Shown: positions 7,010 through 15,158 of the stretch, in pieces
How positions within the stretch are numbered: the first letter of the stretch is position 1
Layout of the letters: every line of letters starts with the position of its first letter
Assembly: GCA_003220685.1 (NCBI GenBank)
Contig: QHTE01000012.1
Coordinates: forward strand, 1 to 39,541
DNA from: Candidatus Rokuibacteriota bacterium
Lineage (GTDB): Bacteria; Methylomirabilota; Methylomirabilia; Rokubacteriales; CSP1-6
Direction of reading: 5' to 3'
Length of the DNA: 39,541 bases
The notes under the pieces: generated by a model
Told to the model about the DNA's origin: nothing
The model's input: the letters and a program-made list of their open reading frames with translations, nothing else
The model's database searches: none
Position numbers and translations under genes: made by a program

Positions 7010-8938
7010 ATGCGTCGCCGCCGTGTCCTCTACGACGCGACTTCGCGAGCGGCGGCGACTGCCGCCGAGAGTCTCCGCGCCGAATTCGACGTGGCGGGGC
7101 TGTCCGTGGCGGCCGATCCGACCGCGGAAGGGCCCGTCGTCGTTCTGGTCGGCCGCGACGCCGCCGAGCCGCGCTGGGGCGAGGCGGCGCCCCTCCGCGT
7201 GGTCGCGCTGATCGACAGCGACGGCGCCGGTCCGTGGCCCGCCCACTGGTACGCGGTCCTTCCGGAGAACGCGAGCGCCGCGATGCTGGCGCGCACGATC
7301 GACAACGCCTTCGCCGATCTCGATCGGGCTGCCGAGACGGCGCGGCTCGAGCGCGAGCTGTCCGAGCTGAACGCGATCGGCATCCGGCTCTCGGCCGAGC
7401 GCAACCCGCGGGGCCTCATCGAGACCATCCTGACCAAGGCGCGCGAGATCACGCAGAGCGACGCCGGCTCGCTCTACCTGGTCGAGGAAGAGCCCGACGG
7501 CACGCGCGACCTTCGCTTCGTTCTCGCTCAGAACGACTCCGTGGACATTCCGTTCCGCGCCGCGCGATTGCCGCTCACCAGCGAGAGCGTCGCGGGGCAC
7601 GTGGCGTTGACCGGCACCATCCTCAACCTCGAGGACGCCTACAGCCCGCCGCCCGGCGCGCCGTTTCACATCAACCGCTCGTTCGACGAGGAGACCGGCT
7701 ATCGCACCCGTTCGATGCTCGTGGTGCCGATGCGCACCCCCGAGGGCGAGACGATGGGCGCGCTGCAGCTGATCAATTGCAAGCGCGATGTCGCGGCGCG
7801 GCTCCGACCGGGCGATTCGATCGAGGGCACGGTGCAGCGATTCACCGCGCGCCACGAGCAGCTCGCGGGCTCCCTCGCCTCGCAGGCGGCGGTCGCGATC
7901 CAGAACCGGCGGCTCTACGAGAACATCCGCCAGCTCTTCGAGGGCTTCGTGAAGGCCTCGGTCACCGCGATCGAGTCGCGCGACCCGACGACCTCCGGAC
8001 ACTCCGCGCGCGTCGCGAGCCTGACCGTCGGCCTCGCCACCGCGATCGACCGCTGCGCCGCCGGCCCGCACCGCCTCACACACTTCACCGCCGAGGAGAT
8101 GACGGAGCTCCGCTACGCGGCGCTCCTACACGATTTCGGCAAGGTCGGGGTCCGCGAGCAGGTCCTCGTGAAGGCGAAGAAGCTCTTACCCGCCGAGCTG
8201 GACCGCATTCGTCAGCGCGTGGAGCTGATCAAGCACGGCCTGGAGCTCCGGTACTCCGGCAAGAAGGTCGAGCACCTGTTCGCGAAGGGCCGGCGGGGCT
8301 ACGCGAAACAGGCCGCGGCCTTCGACGCCGAGCTCGCGGCGCACGTCGTCAGGCTCGACCAGAGCCTCAAGCGCATCGTCGCGGCCAACGAGCCGGCCGT
8401 GCTGCCGCGCGACTTAGCGGCGGGCATCGAGCGGCTGGCGCTCGACGTGTTCGAGGACCACCGCGGCAATCGCGAGACCGTCATCACCCGCGAGGAGGCG
8501 GAGATCCTGGCGATTCCTCGGGGCAGCCTCACGCCGGCGGAGTTCAAGGAGATCCAGTCCCACGTGATCCACACCTACGAGTTCCTCGCGCGGATCCCGT
8601 GGACGCGGGAGTTTCGCCGCATCCCGGAGATCGCCCGCTCCCACCACGAGAAGCTCGACGGCACCGGCTATCCCGAGGGACGGCAGGGCGGTGAGATTCC
8701 CCTGCAATCGAGGATGATGACGATCGCCGACATTTACGACGCGCTCACCGCCGGTGATCGGCCCTACAAGAAGAGCATCGCGCCGGCGGAGGCGCTCGAC
8801 ATCCTCGAGCACGAGCGGCGGGCCGGGCACCTCGACGGCGCACTGCTCGACGTCTTCGTGGAGGCCAAGATCTACGAGCAGGCGCAAGCTCCGGTCGTCA
8901 GCCCCTCAGCAAGAGACAGACGCCGCCCCAGGCGATGA
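7010..8938 (+). CDS. GAF and HD-GYP domain cyclic-di-GMP phosphodiesterase-like protein
   Basis: Cytosolic signalling protein of 642 residues. Residues 1-105 look receiver-like but lack a clear phosphorylation motif. A coiled stretch (105-130) leads to a GAF domain (about 130-300; SMLVVPM, GALQLIN), then an HD-GYP domain with HSARVASL, HD at 374-375 (LLHDFGK), HHEKLDGTGYP (546-555) and ADIYDALTAGDRPYKK. HD-GYP enzymes hydrolyse cyclic di-GMP. Here HD and HHE are about 170 residues apart instead of about 60, because an extra helical, charged segment (about 390-505) sits between them. The ATG at 7010 is preferred over the TTG at 6974, which belongs to the -35 box. No Shine-Dalgarno is visible. 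The sensed ligand is unknown. Confidence 0.88.
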   Translation: MRRRRVLYDATSRAAATAAESLRAEFDVAGLSVAADPTAEGPVVVLVGRDAAEPRWGEAAPLRVVALIDSDGAGPWPAHWYAVLPENASAAMLARTIDNAFADLDRAAETARLERELSELNAIGIRLSAERNPRGLIETILTKAREITQSDAGSLYLVEEEPDGTRDLRFVLAQNDSVDIPFRAARLPLTSESVAGHVALTGTILNLEDAYSPPPGAPFHINRSFDEETGYRTRSMLVVPMRTPEGETMGALQLINCKRDVAARLRPGDSIEGTVQRFTARHEQLAGSLASQAAVAIQNRRLYENIRQLFEGFVKASVTAIESRDPTTSGHSARVASLTVGLATAIDRCAAGPHRLTHFTAEEMTELRYAALLHDFGKVGVREQVLVKAKKLLPAELDRIRQRVELIKHGLELRYSGKKVEHLFAKGRRGYAKQAAAFDAELAAHVVRLDQSLKRIVAANEPAVLPRDLAAGIERLALDVFEDHRGNRETVITREEAEILAIPRGSLTPAEFKEIQSHVIHTYEFLARIPWTREFRRIPEIARSHHEKLDGTGYPEGRQGGEIPLQSRMMTIADIYDALTAGDRPYKKSIAPAEALDILEHERRAGHLDGALLDVFVEAKIYEQAQAPVVSPSARDRRRPRR

Positions 8939-9077
8939 GGGCCCCGAGCGCGACGAGCGCTCGCAGCACCTCCCGGACGCCTCGCAGACTCTGCACGTGT
9001 TGAGTAGTCCGAGCCAAAAAAAACGCGCGCGATCCACGACGGTGTAGCAGCGCGTACGTCATTGCGTGCGAGCTCAT
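8898..9077 (-). CDS. Small single-pass membrane protein, unknown function
   Basis: A 59-residue protein starting MSSHAMTYALLHRRG. Its C-terminal third (VLRALVALGALIAWGGVCLLL) is one membrane segment, preceded by an arginine-rich amphipathic region. The ATG at 9077 has a near-perfect Shine-Dalgarno (AAGGAGGT, 5-6 bases upstream), which is strong evidence for real translation in a window where such sites are uncommon. The gene is convergent with the HD-GYP gene and overlaps its last 41 bases. I do not recognise a family. The 158 bases between it and lexA hold no other gene that I can see. Confidence 0.55.
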   Translation of the reverse strand: MSSHAMTYALLHRRGSRAFFLARTTQHVQSLRGVREVLRALVALGALIAWGGVCLLLRG

Positions 9078-9235
9078 CTCGACCTCCTTCGACCGCTTCG
9101 TCACTTCGAGCCACGACGAGCTACTCGCCGTGTCCGAGCGCCGGCTTTGCCGGCGCCTCGAATCTAACTATTTCACCGGAACGCGATCCCGGTGGGGGGT
9201 TCGGGGGGGAGCGGCGATCGCTCCCCCGAAGACGA

Positions 9236-9880
9236 TCAAAATCCGCGGAGCAAGCCGATGACCTTGCCGAGAATCGTGACCGCGCGCCGGGACGGATCGA
9301 CGACGATCGGCGCCATCGTGCGATTCTCGGGCTTGAGCACGACGCGCGAGCCGTCGCGCAGGAAGCGCTTCACGGTCGCCTCGGTCTCGCTGCCCGCTTC
9401 GGACTCGACCATCGCGACGACGATGTCGTTCGGCTGGGCGGAGTCCTGGCGCCGGACGAGCACGAGGTCGCCGTCGCAGATGTGGGCCTCGATCATCGAC
9501 TCGCCCCGGACGCGGAGCGCGAAGACGTCCTCGCCGCGCCCGGGTAGTGACGCCGCGGCAATCGGCACTTCGCCCTCACGATTCTCCTGCGCCAGGAGCG
9601 GGGTGCCCGCGGCGATCCGGCCGAGGATCGGCACCGAGTGATGCGCTCGCCCCGAGCCGGCCAGGTCGGGAAGCGTCAGCGCCCGCGAGGTCCGTCCCGC
9701 GCTCGGGCGCCGCTGCAGCTCGCCCTTGCGCTCGAGCGCCCGCAGGTGATCGAACGCGGCGCGCGGCGTGATCCGGAACCGCTCGCCGAGCTCGCGCACG
9801 GTCGGCGGCAGGCCGTGCTTGACCTGGAAGCTGCGCATGAAGCTCAGGACTTCCCGCTGCCGGCTCGTCAGCTCGCGCAT
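9236..9880 (-). CDS. lexA: LexA repressor, SOS regulator
   Basis: Self-cleaving repressor of DNA-damage genes, 214 residues. The N-terminal winged helix (LTSRQREVLSFM, LPPTVRELGERF, HLRALERKGEL) is followed by the S24 peptidase-like domain with cleavage bond A91-G92 (GRIAAGTP), catalytic S128 (RGESMIE) and K171 (ATVKRFL). The spacing from S to K is 43 residues, a few longer than in E. coli (37). Recognition-helix sequence (FRITPRAAFDHLRAL) differs from the usual LexA pattern, so its operator should also differ, and a perfect palindrome lies in its promoter (9922-9937). The ATG at 9880 follows GGGGAGG and AGAGG. It lies downstream of the TatA-like gene but appears to have its own promoter. Confidence 0.95.
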   Translation of the reverse strand: MRELTSRQREVLSFMRSFQVKHGLPPTVRELGERFRITPRAAFDHLRALERKGELQRRPSAGRTSRALTLPDLAGSGRAHHSVPILGRIAAGTPLLAQENREGEVPIAAASLPGRGEDVFALRVRGESMIEAHICDGDLVLVRRQDSAQPNDIVVAMVESEAGSETEATVKRFLRDGSRVVLKPENRTMAPIVVDPSRRAVTILGKVIGLLRGF

Positions 9881-9890
9881 CCTCTTTAAC

Positions 9891-9907
9891 CTCCCCGTAT
9901 CGGGGAG
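9891..9907. repeat. Inverted repeat overlapping the lexA ribosome-binding site
   Basis: CTCCCCGTATCGGGGAG is a 7-bp inverted repeat with a 3-base centre, 11 bases before lexA. On the mRNA the second arm contains the GGGGAGG Shine-Dalgarno, so folding could mask it. It might also be a protein-binding site. Confidence 0.45.
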
Positions 9908-9921
9908 TATTACTCAACTGG

Positions 9922-9937
9922 TGTTGACTAGTCAACA
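9922..9937 (-). promoter_or_regulatory. Perfect 16-bp palindrome in the lexA promoter, candidate SOS box
   Basis: TGTTGACTAGTCAACA is perfectly self-complementary. On the minus strand it supplies TTGACT as the -35 box, and TAATAC follows after exactly 17 bases as a possible -10. A repressor bound here would block RNA polymerase, as expected for LexA autoregulation. The sequence matches neither the E. coli CTGT-N8-ACAG box nor the Gram-positive GAAC-N4-GTTC box. Confidence 0.65.
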
Positions 9938-9989
9938 AAAAGCGAGTGCCCAGGCAACCCCTCATCGAGACGGGATCAGGAGGCTCGGG

Positions 9990-10451
9990 CTACGCCGGCT
10001 CCCAGGGCTCGCAGACAGGGCAGGTCGTGAACCCCTGCTCGCGGGCTTCCGCGACGTGCTTGAAGTAGGCGCGCTCACTCTCCGGAATGCGGGCAACCCA
10101 GGCGCAGTCGCTTTTGTGGAACAGACGCGAGGTGCGCTGGGCGCAGTACGGCTCACCCGGCTCGACCGCGACTGTGGGCACGGGCTCGACCGACGTGCTC
10201 ACGGCTCCAGTCTCGGCGGGCAAGGTCGCCGTCGGCACCGGTTCGGGCGCCGTCGCCGGTGGAATGATCGGATCGGGATCGTTGAGGTGCAGGTTCGTCT
10301 CGACCGTCGACCTGAACTCGTCGCTCGCCCGGCGGAACTCGCGGAGGGCGCGCCCGATCATCCGTCCGAGTTCGGGGAGCTTTCCGGGGCCGAAGACCAG
10401 CAAGGCCAGCACCCCGATGACGAGCATCTCCTGAAAACCGATATCGAACAT
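9990..10451 (-). CDS. TatA/TatB-like protein with C-terminal Cys/His metal-binding tail
   Basis: Residues 1-50 are a standard TatA/B unit: short N-terminus, one membrane helix ([13 protein letters not shown]), the [11 protein letters not shown] hinge and an amphipathic helix ([16 protein letters not shown]). These build the channel that exports folded twin-arginine proteins. Residues 57-100 form a Pro/Thr/Val-rich linker. The tail (101-153) carries C103, H112, C116, C144 and C147 in the pattern H-x3-C ... C-x2-C. This resembles the small Ada-type zinc-binding module ([19 protein letters not shown]). Canonical TatA/B have no such domain. No tatC lies in the window. ATG 10451 is the natural start. 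It could be a specialised Tat component or a protein using a TatA-like anchor. Confidence 0.85.
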   Translation of the reverse strand: MFDIGFQEMLVIGVLALLVFGPGKLPELGRMIGRALREFRRASDEFRSTVETNLHLNDPDPIIPPATAPEPVPTATLPAETGAVSTSVEPVPTVAVEPGEPYCAQRTSRLFHKSDCAWVARIPESERAYFKHVAEAREQGFTTCPVCEPWEPA

Positions 10452-10480
10452 CGCGGCTTAGAGTAACACGCGCTCCGAGG

Positions 10481-11269
10481 CTAGCCGACGCCGGCGAGCC
10501 GCGCGAGCTCGGCGAACGAGCTCACGACGACGTCGGCGGCGTCGCCGGGCGCGCCGCCTCCGGGCGCGTAGAGCACGGCCGGCATGCCGACCGCCTGGGC
10601 GCCGCGGATGTCCGACGGGATGCTGTCGCCGACCATCGCGGTCGCCGCCGCCGTGAGGCCGAGCCGCTCGAGCGCCATCCGGAAGAGCGGGGGCTCGGGC
10701 TTGCCGACGACGATCGGCCGTACGCCCGCCGCGACGGCGACGGCCTGGACGATCGAGCCGCAGCCCGGCAGGAAGTCGCCGCCCTCGATCGGCAGCCGCG
10801 GATCCACGTTGGGGGTCACCAGCGACGCGCCGCGCGCGACGGCCCGCGCCGCCGCGGTGAGCCGCTCGTAGCTCAGGTCGAAGTCGTTGCCGACCGCGAC
10901 CACCGTCGCCGTGCGATAGTCCTTCACGTCCACCAGCTCGTGGCCGGCCCGCGCGATGACGGCGCTCATCTCGGGCGCTCCGATGGCCAGGACCCGCGAG
11001 AGCCCGCAGCGCTCCCGGATCACCTCGCCGATGATCTCGAGCGGCGTCAGGACGTGCTGCGCGACGCCGACGCCGAGACGGTGCAGGCGCCCGCGCAGAT
11101 CGGCGCCGGTCGCGCGCGAATTGTTCGACACGAAGGCGAGCGCGCGTCCGTTCCGGTCGAGCGCCGCGAGCGTCTCGGCCGCGCCCGGGTTGAGGAGGTC
11201 CCCGCTCCAGACGCAGCCGTCGAGGTCGAACACGAAGCCACGCAGCGTGGACAGATCCGGCGCGGGCAC
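10481..11269 (-). CDS. HAD-superfamily class IIA sugar-phosphate phosphatase (NagD-like)
   Basis: A 262-residue hydrolase starting at GTG 11269, 5 bases after the glycogen synthase stop. Motif I is FVFDLDGCVW, with D15 as nucleophile and D17 as acid/base. Motif II is FVSNNSRATG, the lysine of motif III is in VVGKPEPPLF, and motif IV is MVGDSIPSDIRGAQAVGM. The large alpha/beta cap between motifs II and III and the SNNS signature place it in the NagD / phosphoglycolate / 4-nitrophenylphosphatase subfamily. The substrate cannot be read from sequence. Its position after a glycogen synthase suggests a sugar phosphate. The frame stays open far upstream across the synthase gene, but that extension is a high-GC artefact. 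Confidence 0.88.
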   Translation of the reverse strand: MPAPDLSTLRGFVFDLDGCVWSGDLLNPGAAETLAALDRNGRALAFVSNNSRATGADLRGRLHRLGVGVAQHVLTPLEIIGEVIRERCGLSRVLAIGAPEMSAVIARAGHELVDVKDYRTATVVAVGNDFDLSYERLTAAARAVARGASLVTPNVDPRLPIEGGDFLPGCGSIVQAVAVAAGVRPIVVGKPEPPLFRMALERLGLTAAATAMVGDSIPSDIRGAQAVGMPAVLYAPGGGAPGDAADVVVSSFAELARLAGVG

Positions 11270-11274
11270 GCGCG

Positions 11275-12450
11275 CTAGCTCTCCGCTCGGGCGAAGTCGT
11301 CGATCGCGGCGGCGTACACCTCGCGCGTCCGCTCGGCGACGCTGGCCCAGCTGAACTGCGCCTCGACGCGGAGCCGGCCGGCGCGCCCCATCGCGCGGCC
11401 GCGCGCCGGATCGGCGAGCACGCCGCGGATCGCGGCGGCCAGCGCCTCGGGGCGGCCCGGTTCGACGAGCACACCGGTCTTGCCGTCCTCCACGACCTCG
11501 AGGATGCCGCCGACCGCCGAAGCGACGACCGGCGTCTCGCACGCCATCGCCTCCAGGTTGATGAGGCCGAACGGCTCGTAGACCGACGGGCACGCGAAGA
11601 CCGCCGCGTGGCTGTAGAGCTGCACGACCTCGCTCACGGGGATCATCTCGTCGATCCACCGGACGTTCGGATGCTCCGGCAGCGCACGCTTGAGCCGCGC
11701 CTCGATCTCCGGCGTGTCGGGCGCCGACGCGCACAGGACCACCTGCACCCCGGCCGGGAGCCTCGCGGCCGCGTCCAGCAGATGGAAGATCCCCTTCTGG
11801 TCCGTGATGCGCCCCACGAACAGCACGTAGGGCTCGCGCACGCCGCGGCGCGCCAGCACGTCGCGCGCCGCGGTCCGCCGAAACTTGTCCGGATCGATGC
11901 CGTTGTGGATGACGACCACCTTCGCCGGATCGACCTTGAAGTGCTCGAGGATATCGTCGCGCATGCGCCGGGAGACCGCGATGACCCGGTCGGCGGCCTC
12001 CACCGCCGTCTTCTCGATCCAGCTCGAGAGGAGGTAGCCGCTGCCGAGCTGATCGGCCTTCCACGGCCGGAGGGGCTCCATGCTGTGCAAGGTCACGCAG
12101 AGCGGGACCCGATGGAGCGTGCGGATCCAGAGACCGGCCATGTCGGCGTACCACGTGTGCGCGTGAGCCACCTGGGCGTCGACGGGATCGCGGGCCATCG
12201 CGAGCGCGATCGAGAGCGTCTCGAGCGCCGGCGCATAGAGCGGCTTGTCCCGGCCGGCCCCGACGCGCTCCCAGGGCGCATAGCCGCGCAGCGCGATGCG
12301 ATCCGTCGACTCGGCCGCGGCGCGCTCGCCGAAGCACCGGACCTCCACCGGCATGAGCCGGGCGAGCGCTTCGGCCAGCTGTCCGACCACGACTCCCGCG
12401 CCGCCGTAGATGTGCGGCGGATATTCGCGGGTCAAGAGAAGGGCTTTCAC
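11275..12450 (-). CDS. GT4-family glycogen synthase / glycosyltransferase (actinobacterial GlgA type)
   Basis: A 391-residue retaining glycosyltransferase with two Rossmann domains. It opens KALLLTREYPPHIYGGAGVVV, whose EYPP-YGGAGV pattern marks the GlgA-like GT4 group of actinobacteria. That group uses a nucleotide-glucose donor to make glycogen or maltose-1-phosphate. VIHNGIDPDKFR and YEPFGLINLEAM follow, the latter being the intact E-x7-E donor site. Length equals that of the family. Start GTG 12450 overlaps the response-regulator stop by four bases (GTGA), so translation is probably coupled. Further upstream starts in this frame run through the regulator gene and are rejected. The HAD phosphatase follows directly. 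Confidence 0.87.
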   Translation of the reverse strand: MKALLLTREYPPHIYGGAGVVVGQLAEALARLMPVEVRCFGERAAAESTDRIALRGYAPWERVGAGRDKPLYAPALETLSIALAMARDPVDAQVAHAHTWYADMAGLWIRTLHRVPLCVTLHSMEPLRPWKADQLGSGYLLSSWIEKTAVEAADRVIAVSRRMRDDILEHFKVDPAKVVVIHNGIDPDKFRRTAARDVLARRGVREPYVLFVGRITDQKGIFHLLDAAARLPAGVQVVLCASAPDTPEIEARLKRALPEHPNVRWIDEMIPVSEVVQLYSHAAVFACPSVYEPFGLINLEAMACETPVVASAVGGILEVVEDGKTGVLVEPGRPEALAAAIRGVLADPARGRAMGRAGRLRVEAQFSWASVAERTREVYAAAIDDFARAES

Positions 12451-13829
12451 GAGCGGTCGGTGCCCTCGGCCTGATCGTCCTCGCGCCGCTCGAGCTTGCG
12501 CGCGACGGTGCGCACGTCGATGCCCAGAAGCTTGGCGGCCTGCGTCTTGTTGCCGCCGGTGATGCGCAAGGTCTCGTCGAGCAGTCGCTGCTCGACCTCC
12601 GCGAGCGGCGTGCCGACCAGCTCGAGAATGGCGTCGCGCGGCGGCCGCTTCACGCCCGCGACCTCCTCGGGCAGGTCCTCGGCGTCGATCCGGTCCTTGC
12701 GGGCGAGCAGCACCGTGCGTTCGATGAGGTTCTCGAGCTCGCGCACGTTGCCCGGCCACGCATACGACTCGAGCCGCTCGAGCGCCTCGTTCGAGAGGCC
12801 CTCGAGCTTGCGCCCGTTCTTGGCCGCGTAGACCCGCAGATAGTGCTGGGCCAGCAGGCGGATGTCCTCGTGCCGCTCGCGCAGCGGGGGCACGCGCACG
12901 GTGATGACGTTGAGGCGGTAGTACAGATCCTCGCGGAAGCGTTTTTCCCTCACCATCTCCGTCAGGTCCTGATTGGTGGCCGCCACGATGCGGACGTCGA
13001 CCTGGATCGTGCGCGTGCCGCCGAGGCGCTCGAACTCGCCCTCCTGGAGCACGCGCAGGATCTTGGGCTGCGTGACCAGCGAGAGGTCGGCCACCTCGTC
13101 GAGAAAGAGCGTGCCGCCGTTCGCCAGCTCGAAGCGCCCTTCCTTGCGCCCGGCGGCGCCGGTGAACGCGCCCTTCTCGTAGCCGAACAGCTCAGATTCC
13201 AGGAGGGTCTCGGGCAGCGCCGCGCAGTTGACGGCGACGAAGGGGCCGTTGCGCCGGCCCGAGCGCTCGTGGACCGTGCGCGCCACCAGCTCCTTGCCCG
13301 CGCCGCTCTCGCCCTGGATGAGGATCGTCGCCGAGCTGTCGGCGATCTGCTCGACGAGGGTCAGCATCCGCCGGAACGCGGGGCTCGAGCCGATCATCTG
13401 GCCCTTGGCGCGGATGTCTTCCAGCTGCTTCTTGAGCGCCTTGTTCTGCTCGATCAGGTCGCGGCGCTCGAGGGCCTTGTCGACCAGCTTGATGAGCTGC
13501 TCGCGCCGGAACGGCTTGGTCAGGAAGTCGTAGGCGCCGTCCTTCATCGCCTTCACGGCCTCCTCAACGGTTCCGAACGCGGTCAATAAGATAACGTCGA
13601 CGTCGGGCATGATCGCCTTCGCCGCGCGGAGCAGCTCGAGCCCGGTCAGGCCGGGCATTCGGAGATCGGTCACGATGAGGTCGACGCCGCCCGCCTGGAC
13701 GCGCTCCAGCGCGGCGCGCCCGTCCGAGGCGAGCACCACGCGATAGCCTTGGCGGGTCAACGTGCGCTCGAGGCTCTCGCGCAGTCCGGGATCGTCGTCG
13801 GCGACCAGCAGGGTCGCGGGCTCAGCCAT
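12447..13829 (-). CDS. Sigma-54-dependent response regulator, NtrC family
   Basis: A 460-residue transcription activator. The receiver domain (1-120) has the acidic triad (DDD at 11-13), phosphoacceptor D55 (VTDLRMPG), T83 region (LLTAFG) and K105 (LTKPF). The AAA+ domain (about 145-375) has Walker A GESGAGKE, the sigma-54-contacting GAFTGA loop, Walker B GGTLFLDEV and the arginine-finger region FREDLYYRLNV. The C-terminal Fis-type helix-turn-helix (LRITGGNKTQAAKLLGIDVRTVARKL) binds enhancers. Its start overlaps the kinase stop by 8 bases and its stop overlaps the glycogen synthase start by 4, so kinase, regulator and synthase form one coupled unit. I saw no clear -24/-12 sigma-54 promoter nearby, so targets are unknown. 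Confidence 0.95.
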   Translation of the reverse strand: MAEPATLLVADDDPGLRESLERTLTRQGYRVVLASDGRAALERVQAGGVDLIVTDLRMPGLTGLELLRAAKAIMPDVDVILLTAFGTVEEAVKAMKDGAYDFLTKPFRREQLIKLVDKALERRDLIEQNKALKKQLEDIRAKGQMIGSSPAFRRMLTLVEQIADSSATILIQGESGAGKELVARTVHERSGRRNGPFVAVNCAALPETLLESELFGYEKGAFTGAAGRKEGRFELANGGTLFLDEVADLSLVTQPKILRVLQEGEFERLGGTRTIQVDVRIVAATNQDLTEMVREKRFREDLYYRLNVITVRVPPLRERHEDIRLLAQHYLRVYAAKNGRKLEGLSNEALERLESYAWPGNVRELENLIERTVLLARKDRIDAEDLPEEVAGVKRPPRDAILELVGTPLAEVEQRLLDETLRITGGNKTQAAKLLGIDVRTVARKLERREDDQAEGTDRS

Positions 13830-15129
13830 CCTTGACTCGCTTGATCGGCAGTCTGATCGTGAACGTCGCGCCCAGCGGAGCGCGGTTCGTCCAGGTGACC
13901 TCGCCCCCGTGCTCCTCGGCGATCTGGCGCGTGATCGAGAGACCCAGTCCGGTGCCCTGCGGCTTCGTGGTGAAGAACTGCTCGAAGAGCCGGGGGCCGA
14001 CCTCCTCGGGAATGCCGCCGCCCGTGTCGGAGACGGCGATCTCGACCGTTTCGCCGTCGAAGCGGCTGGCGATCGTCAGCTCGCCGCCGCTCGACAGGGT
14101 CTCGAGCCCGTTCTTGACGAGGTTCAGCACCGCCTGGCGCAAGAGCCCGCGGTCGATCTCCATCATCGGCACGGCCGGATCGACTTCCACCCGGAGCGTG
14201 AGCCCCTGGCGGGTCGCGACCGGGCGCACGAAGTCCGCGAGCTCCTGCACGAGATGGTTGATCGACTCTTCCTCGAAGTGGGGCCGCGGAAATCGCGCGA
14301 AGGCGAGATACTCCTCGGTCAGCGCGTCGAGCGTGGTGACCTGGTCGCGGATCGCGCTGACGAGGCCTGCCGCTTCCTTCATCTCGACGTCGTTCCGCTC
14401 GCGCACGATGTCCTCGAGCAACTCGGCGTTGAGCTCGATCGCGCTGATCGGGTTGCGCACCTCGTGAGCGATCCTGAGCGAGAGGCGCCCCACGGTCGCC
14501 ATGCGCTCGGCCACGACCAGCTCCTGCTGGGCCGTCTGAAGCCGGCTCAACGTGCCCGTGAGCTCGTCGTTGAGGCGCTCCACCTCACCGCGCGCCCGGC
14601 GCTCCCGATCGGCGACGAGGCCGACGGTCACCGCGGGTAGCCCGGAGAGTGCTGCGATGATCAAGTGGGGCGTCCAGCCGACCCACGGCGGAACCAGGAC
14701 CGTCGACCAGGCGTACAGTCCCGCCGCCACCACCGCCGCGCCCAGCCCGACCCACGGCCCGAGATAGTAGGCGTTCACCGCGACCAGCGGAATGAAGAGG
14801 AGATAGAAGACGCTGTCGCCACCCCCCGTGAGGCACACGAGCGCGAAGACGAGGAGCAGATCGATCGTCAGCGCGGCGATGAAGTAGGCGCGGGTCGCGC
14901 GCGGATTGACCGTCACCAGGGCGAAGATGCCGACCTTGTAGGCCGCGAAACAGAAGACGAGCCAGTAGAAATCGATGTCGCTGTAGCGGGGCCGCAGGGG
15001 GAAAGCAGCCAGGGCCGCCAGCCCGCCGACCATGACGACCGACAGCAGGACCGCGAAAACGCGCTCGTCGCGCTCCAGCAGCCGAAAGCTGGCGTGCCAC
15101 GGTTTTCGCTCGGCGGCGGTCGCGGCCAT
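13822..15129 (-). CDS. Membrane sensor histidine kinase
   Basis: A 435-residue partner of the adjacent NtrC-type regulator. Residues 25-175 hold about six membrane segments with little periplasmic loop, so the signal may be sensed within or near the membrane. A short coiled coil (178-210) precedes the HisKA domain with H222 in LRIAHEVRNPISAIELNAE. The ATPase domain has N box LRQAVLNLVKNGLETL, G1 VSDTGGGIP and G2 GTGLGLSI. The start ATG 15129 is chosen because a TATAGT hexamer lies 10 bases upstream. GTG 15135 is possible. The upstream frame is open but runs through the DedA gene. The architecture resembles NtrB-like kinases with a 6-TM input module. Confidence 0.92.
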   Translation of the reverse strand: MAATAAERKPWHASFRLLERDERVFAVLLSVVMVGGLAALAAFPLRPRYSDIDFYWLVFCFAAYKVGIFALVTVNPRATRAYFIAALTIDLLLVFALVCLTGGGDSVFYLLFIPLVAVNAYYLGPWVGLGAAVVAAGLYAWSTVLVPPWVGWTPHLIIAALSGLPAVTVGLVADRERRARGEVERLNDELTGTLSRLQTAQQELVVAERMATVGRLSLRIAHEVRNPISAIELNAELLEDIVRERNDVEMKEAAGLVSAIRDQVTTLDALTEEYLAFARFPRPHFEEESINHLVQELADFVRPVATRQGLTLRVEVDPAVPMMEIDRGLLRQAVLNLVKNGLETLSSGGELTIASRFDGETVEIAVSDTGGGIPEEVGPRLFEQFFTTKPQGTGLGLSITRQIAEEHGGEVTWTNRAPLGATFTIRLPIKRVKDG

Positions 15130-15158
15130 CTCCACGCCGACTATAGCATTGGGACCAA

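Noticed and set aside
10481..12337. Apparent fusion of an Arg/Gly-rich protein with the HAD phosphatase
   Set aside because: The upstream part is a shadow frame of the glycogen synthase. GTG 11269 restores a normal HAD start.
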